Of a stretch of DNA of 33,925 nt, positions 31,861 through 33,925 are shown piece after piece. The stretch lies in the NCBI GenBank assembly GCA_944387635.1, contig CALXFT010000021.1, positions 1 to 33,925 of the forward strand. Direction: 5' to 3'. The stretch's first letter is position 1; every line of letters begins with the position of its first letter. The notes under the pieces are model-generated. The model searched no databases and was not told the DNA's origin. It worked only from the letters and a program-made list of their open reading frames with translations. A program made the position numbers and the translations under genes. The stretch is from an uncultured Oscillospiraceae bacterium. GTDB taxonomy: Bacteria > Bacillota > Clostridia > Oscillospirales > Oscillospiraceae.

Positions 31861-33165
31861 ATGATCAAAGTTGACATTTCCAATGTCTGGGGACAGCTGG
31901 CTCTGCCGGATCTGCTGGCCATGGAGGAAGAGGTGGCCGACGCCCACAACACCCTCACCGACGGCACCGGCGCCGGCAGTGACTTCCTGGGCTGGCTGAA
32001 CCTGCCCGTTCGGGAACCCTCTGAAGAGGTCATCCGCATCCAGAAGGCCGCGCAAAAAATCCGCAAGAACTCCGACGCCTTCGTGGTCATCGGCATCGGC
32101 GGCTCTTACCTGGGTCCCCGGGCCGCCATTGAGCTGCTCCAGGGTCCCAACCACAACATCGGCAAGGGCAAGGGGAATCCCCAGATCTTCTTCGCCGGCA
32201 ACGGCCTGAGCACCCGCCACTGGAACGAGCTGACCCGGCTGCTGGAGGACAAGGACTTCTCCATCGCCATCATCTCCAAGTCCGGCACCACCACCGAGCC
32301 CGCCATCGCCACCCGCGCCCTGCGCTGGATGCTGGAGCGCAAGTACGGCACCGACGGCGCCAAGGAGCGCATTTTCGCCATCACCGACCCCTGCAAGGGC
32401 GCTCTGCGTCAGATGGCCACGGAAGAGGGCTGGGAGACCTTCGTGATCCCGCCCAACGTCGGCGGCCGCTTCTCCGTGCTCACCGCCGTGGGCCTGCTGC
32501 CCCTGGCCGTGGCCGGCATCGACATCGTCCAGGTGCTCAACGGCGCCGCCGACGCCAAGGAGATGTACGATCTGCGCGCCTTCGAGAACCCCGCCTGGCA
32601 GTACGCCGCGGTCCGGAACCTGCTGTACCGCAACGGCAAGAGCCTGGAGCTGTTCGAGTCCTTCGAGCCCGGCTTTAAGATGTTCGGCGGCTGGTGGCAG
32701 CAGCTGTTCGGCGAGTCCGAGGGCAAGGATGGCAAGGGCATCTTCCCCGCCACCGCCGAGTTCACCGCGGACCTGCACTCCCTGGGCCAGATGATCCAGC
32801 AGGGCCAGCGCAACATGTTCGAGACCATGGTCCGCTTCGACGCCCCCGAGCAGAAGTACACCATCGGCTCCGACTGGAAGAACCTGGACGGCCTGAACTA
32901 TCTGGAGGGCAAGACTCTGGACTTCGTGGACGAGAAGGCCTTCCTGGGTACCGTGGCCGCCCACGTGGACGGCGGCGTACCCGTAATCATCATGGACGCC
33001 GGCGAGCTCAACGACCGGAAGGTGGGCGAACTGTTCTACTTCCTGGAGCTGTGCTGCGGCATCTCCGCCTACATCCTGGGGGTCAACCCCTTCAACCAGC
33101 CCGGCGTGGAGCTGTACAAGCGGAACATGTTCCAGCTCCTGGGCAAGCCCGGCTACGAGAAGTAA
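31861..33165 (+). CDS. pgi: Glucose-6-phosphate isomerase
   Basis: Cytoplasmic glycolytic enzyme interconverting glucose-6-phosphate and fructose-6-phosphate. 434 residues, slightly short of the usual ~450 for Gram-positive Pgi. Phosphate-binding loops GIGGSYLGPRAA (78-89) and ISKSGTTTEPA (about 138-148) are intact, as are the catalytic segments GGWWQQLFGESEGKDGKG (base Glu), TADLHSLGQ (His) and GVELYKRNMF (Lys). Monocistronic, with its own promoter and terminator hairpins. Confidence 0.96.
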   Translation: MIKVDISNVWGQLALPDLLAMEEEVADAHNTLTDGTGAGSDFLGWLNLPVREPSEEVIRIQKAAQKIRKNSDAFVVIGIGGSYLGPRAAIELLQGPNHNIGKGKGNPQIFFAGNGLSTRHWNELTRLLEDKDFSIAIISKSGTTTEPAIATRALRWMLERKYGTDGAKERIFAITDPCKGALRQMATEEGWETFVIPPNVGGRFSVLTAVGLLPLAVAGIDIVQVLNGAADAKEMYDLRAFENPAWQYAAVRNLLYRNGKSLELFESFEPGFKMFGGWWQQLFGESEGKDGKGIFPATAEFTADLHSLGQMIQQGQRNMFETMVRFDAPEQKYTIGSDWKNLDGLNYLEGKTLDFVDEKAFLGTVAAHVDGGVPVIIMDAGELNDRKVGELFYFLELCCGISAYILGVNPFNQPGVELYKRNMFQLLGKPGYEK

Positions 33166-33192
33166 TCCTTTCCACAACAACCAGGCCCTCCC

Positions 33193-33277
33193 GGGCAATG
33201 TCCGGAAGTTACGGCATTGCCCCCGGGGCGGCCAAGGGCAAGAAACAGTGCATCCGGCAGCGGGTGCACTGTTTCTT
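33193..33277 (+). terminator. Two hairpins ending pgi
   Basis: GGGCAATG (33193-33200) pairs with CATTGCCC (33215-33222); a stronger 13-bp perfect stem joins 33240-33252 and 33265-33277 and is followed by TC and a short T-poor tail. The second is the likely terminator, although the U-tract is contained in the stem end (TTTCTT). Confidence 0.7.
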
Positions 33278-33385
33278 TCAAAGTGGCATTAGCAGTAAGG
33301 GGCCTTCCTTTCTTGCTGCGGGATTATGCGGCTGGACGGAAAAGGGCGAAAAACAAAAACGTCCGCTTGGAGAGAACAAAAGGTC

Positions 33386-33414
33386 TTGACAAGCGGAACA
33401 TTTTTCGCTATCAT
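33386..33414 (+). promoter_or_regulatory. Promoter of the T-box leader
   Basis: A perfect TTGACA (33386-33391) and TATCAT (33409-33414) are 17 bases apart, placing the start of the leader near 33421. Confidence 0.8.
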
Positions 33415-33420
33415 AACGTC

Positions 33421-33667
33421 CATAGAGCAAAAGCGTTTGAGCAGAAACCAGTACCCGGTCCCCCTCCGTTTCAGAGAGCTGTTGTTTGGTGCGAAACAGC
33501 AACGGCAGGCGCCGGTGAATTCCTTCTGTGAGCTGTGGGCTGAAGGCTTCGGCTGTGTAGGCCTTACCGGGGGCAACCGTTATCTTGCGGGGGTGTGCTT
33601 GCACCTATCGAGGTCCGTTCCGTGAGAAACGGGCGAAGCAGAGTGGTATCGCGGCTTTGGGCCGTCC
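33421..33667 (+). promoter_or_regulatory. T-box leader, probably phenylalanine (UUC specifier)
   Basis: Tandem signature elements are present: an AGAGAG bulge region near 33474, a TGGTGCGAAAC distal block near 33487, the AGTA loop-E strand (33450-33453), a lower stem CAGAA/TTCTG (33442-33446/33524-33528), the TGAGCTGTGGGC block, and the T-box AGAGTGGTATCGCGG (33640-33654, normally AGGGTGGTACCGCGG). The specifier loop strand reads GAA-TTC-C just before the lower stem, giving TTC (33520-33522), a phenylalanine codon; the T in TGGT would pair with discriminator A, as in tRNA-Phe. An UCC serine reading is possible but fits the helix less well. Normally such leaders precede pheST or related genes; here none follows within the window. 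Confidence 0.82.
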
Positions 33668-33701
33668 CTGCGTTTTCCTATGTGGAAAACGCAGTTTTTT
33701 T
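33668..33701 (+). terminator. T-box-controlled terminator
   Basis: A perfect 11-bp stem (33668-33678 with 33684-33694) followed by seven T. The left arm overlaps the CGTCCC block that would pair in the antiterminator, as in other T-box leaders. Confidence 0.88.
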
Positions 33702-33807
33702 GTGGTTTTTCATGCCGCAAGGGCATGGGAACATAAAATCAAACTCAAACTTCGCACCCCTGAAAAACCCAACTTTTTAGCCGATTTCGCGAAATAAAAA
33801 AGCAGTA

Positions 33808-33868
33808 CAGACCCAATGTATGGTATAATGTAATCGCTACAAAACACCAAACACATACAAGGGGTCTG
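33808..33868 (+). promoter_or_regulatory. Extended -10 promoter and start-region inverted repeat of the terminal gene
   Basis: TGGTATAAT (-10 at 33824-33829) is an extended -10 box with no good -35. CAGACCC (33808-33814), upstream of it, is the reverse complement of GGGTCTG (33862-33868), which overlaps the AAGGGG ribosome binding site. Only transcripts entering from outside would contain both arms. Confidence 0.6.
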
Positions 33869-33872
33869 CACT

Positions 33873-33925
33873 ATGAACAGTATAGCATTTGATGTCGAAA
33901 ATGAAAAGCGTTTTTCTTCCAGAAT
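33873..33925 (+). CDS. Probable transposase, 5' end only (cut by window end)
   Basis: ATG at 33873 with AAGGGG nine bases upstream opens a frame of 17 codons (MNSIAFDVENEKRFSSR) that runs off the window. The AT-rich flanks, the abrupt change after the T-box terminator and the hairpin hiding the ribosome binding site suggest an insertion-sequence transposase; the opening residues recall IS4/DDE-type transposases but are too few for assignment. The missing 3' part must be read to be sure. Confidence 0.5.
   Translation, partial: MNSIAFDVENEKRFSSR

Noticed and set aside
33313..33625. Open frames across the T-box
   Set aside because: Positions are occupied by the T-box leader RNA; frames lack start signals and protein motifs.

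Overview
The window looks like a chromosomal piece of a GC-rich, spore-forming-lineage Bacillota, most likely Oscillospiraceae (Flavonifractor/Oscillibacter-type relatives). This is judged from codon usage and protein style, the recJ-rel-dtd-MBL-hemZ gene order, SpoVB- and YtvI-like proteins, strong AGGAGG ribosome binding sites, and three classic Gram-positive leader RNAs (M-box, guanine riboswitch, T-box). No organism name can be proven from the sequence alone.

Layout. (1) 1-1800: a terminator, then a consensus promoter, an M-box magnesium riboswitch with its terminator, and mgtE. (2) 1800-2380: about 580 bases with no recognisable gene but a long imperfect hairpin. (3) 2380-6475: a lower-GC accessory carbohydrate locus on the minus strand (SIS-domain isomerase, GH130 remnant fused to a HAD remnant, two sugar-permease genes, HpcH/HpaI aldolase) with a divergent AraC regulator. 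Two internal deletions have destroyed GH130/HAD and truncated both permeases, so this is a decaying catabolic operon. (4) 6440-6929: a repeat-rich intergenic block bounded by a 26-bp perfect inverted repeat and containing a chain of AT-rich hairpins. (5) 6926-11997: livKHMGF branched-chain amino acid ABC transporter. (6) 12226-18142: guanine-riboswitch-led xpt followed by a BMP/NupNOPQ nucleoside ABC transporter, a purine salvage unit. (7) 18283-19603: an aspartokinase lacking its ACT regulatory domains, downstream of a stand-alone ACT-domain protein. (8) 19742-30952, plus strand: YtvI-like membrane protein, recJ, bifunctional rel, a small membrane protein, dtd, a glyoxalase-II-like hydrolase, hemZ, an amidohydrolase with lost catalytic residues, and a SpoVB-like flippase. 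(9) 31016-33280: hup and rqcP, then pgi. (10) 33386-33925: a complete T-box leader, probably phenylalanine-specific, whose natural downstream gene is not in place; the start of what looks like an insertion sequence follows its terminator.

The most notable points are the T-box now facing a probable transposase, the two deletion scars in one operon, the amidohydrolase that has lost several active-site residues, the split aspartokinase/ACT pair, and the inverted-repeat block between araC and livF. I did not see a CRISPR array, tRNA, rRNA, prophage or a recognisable defence system.
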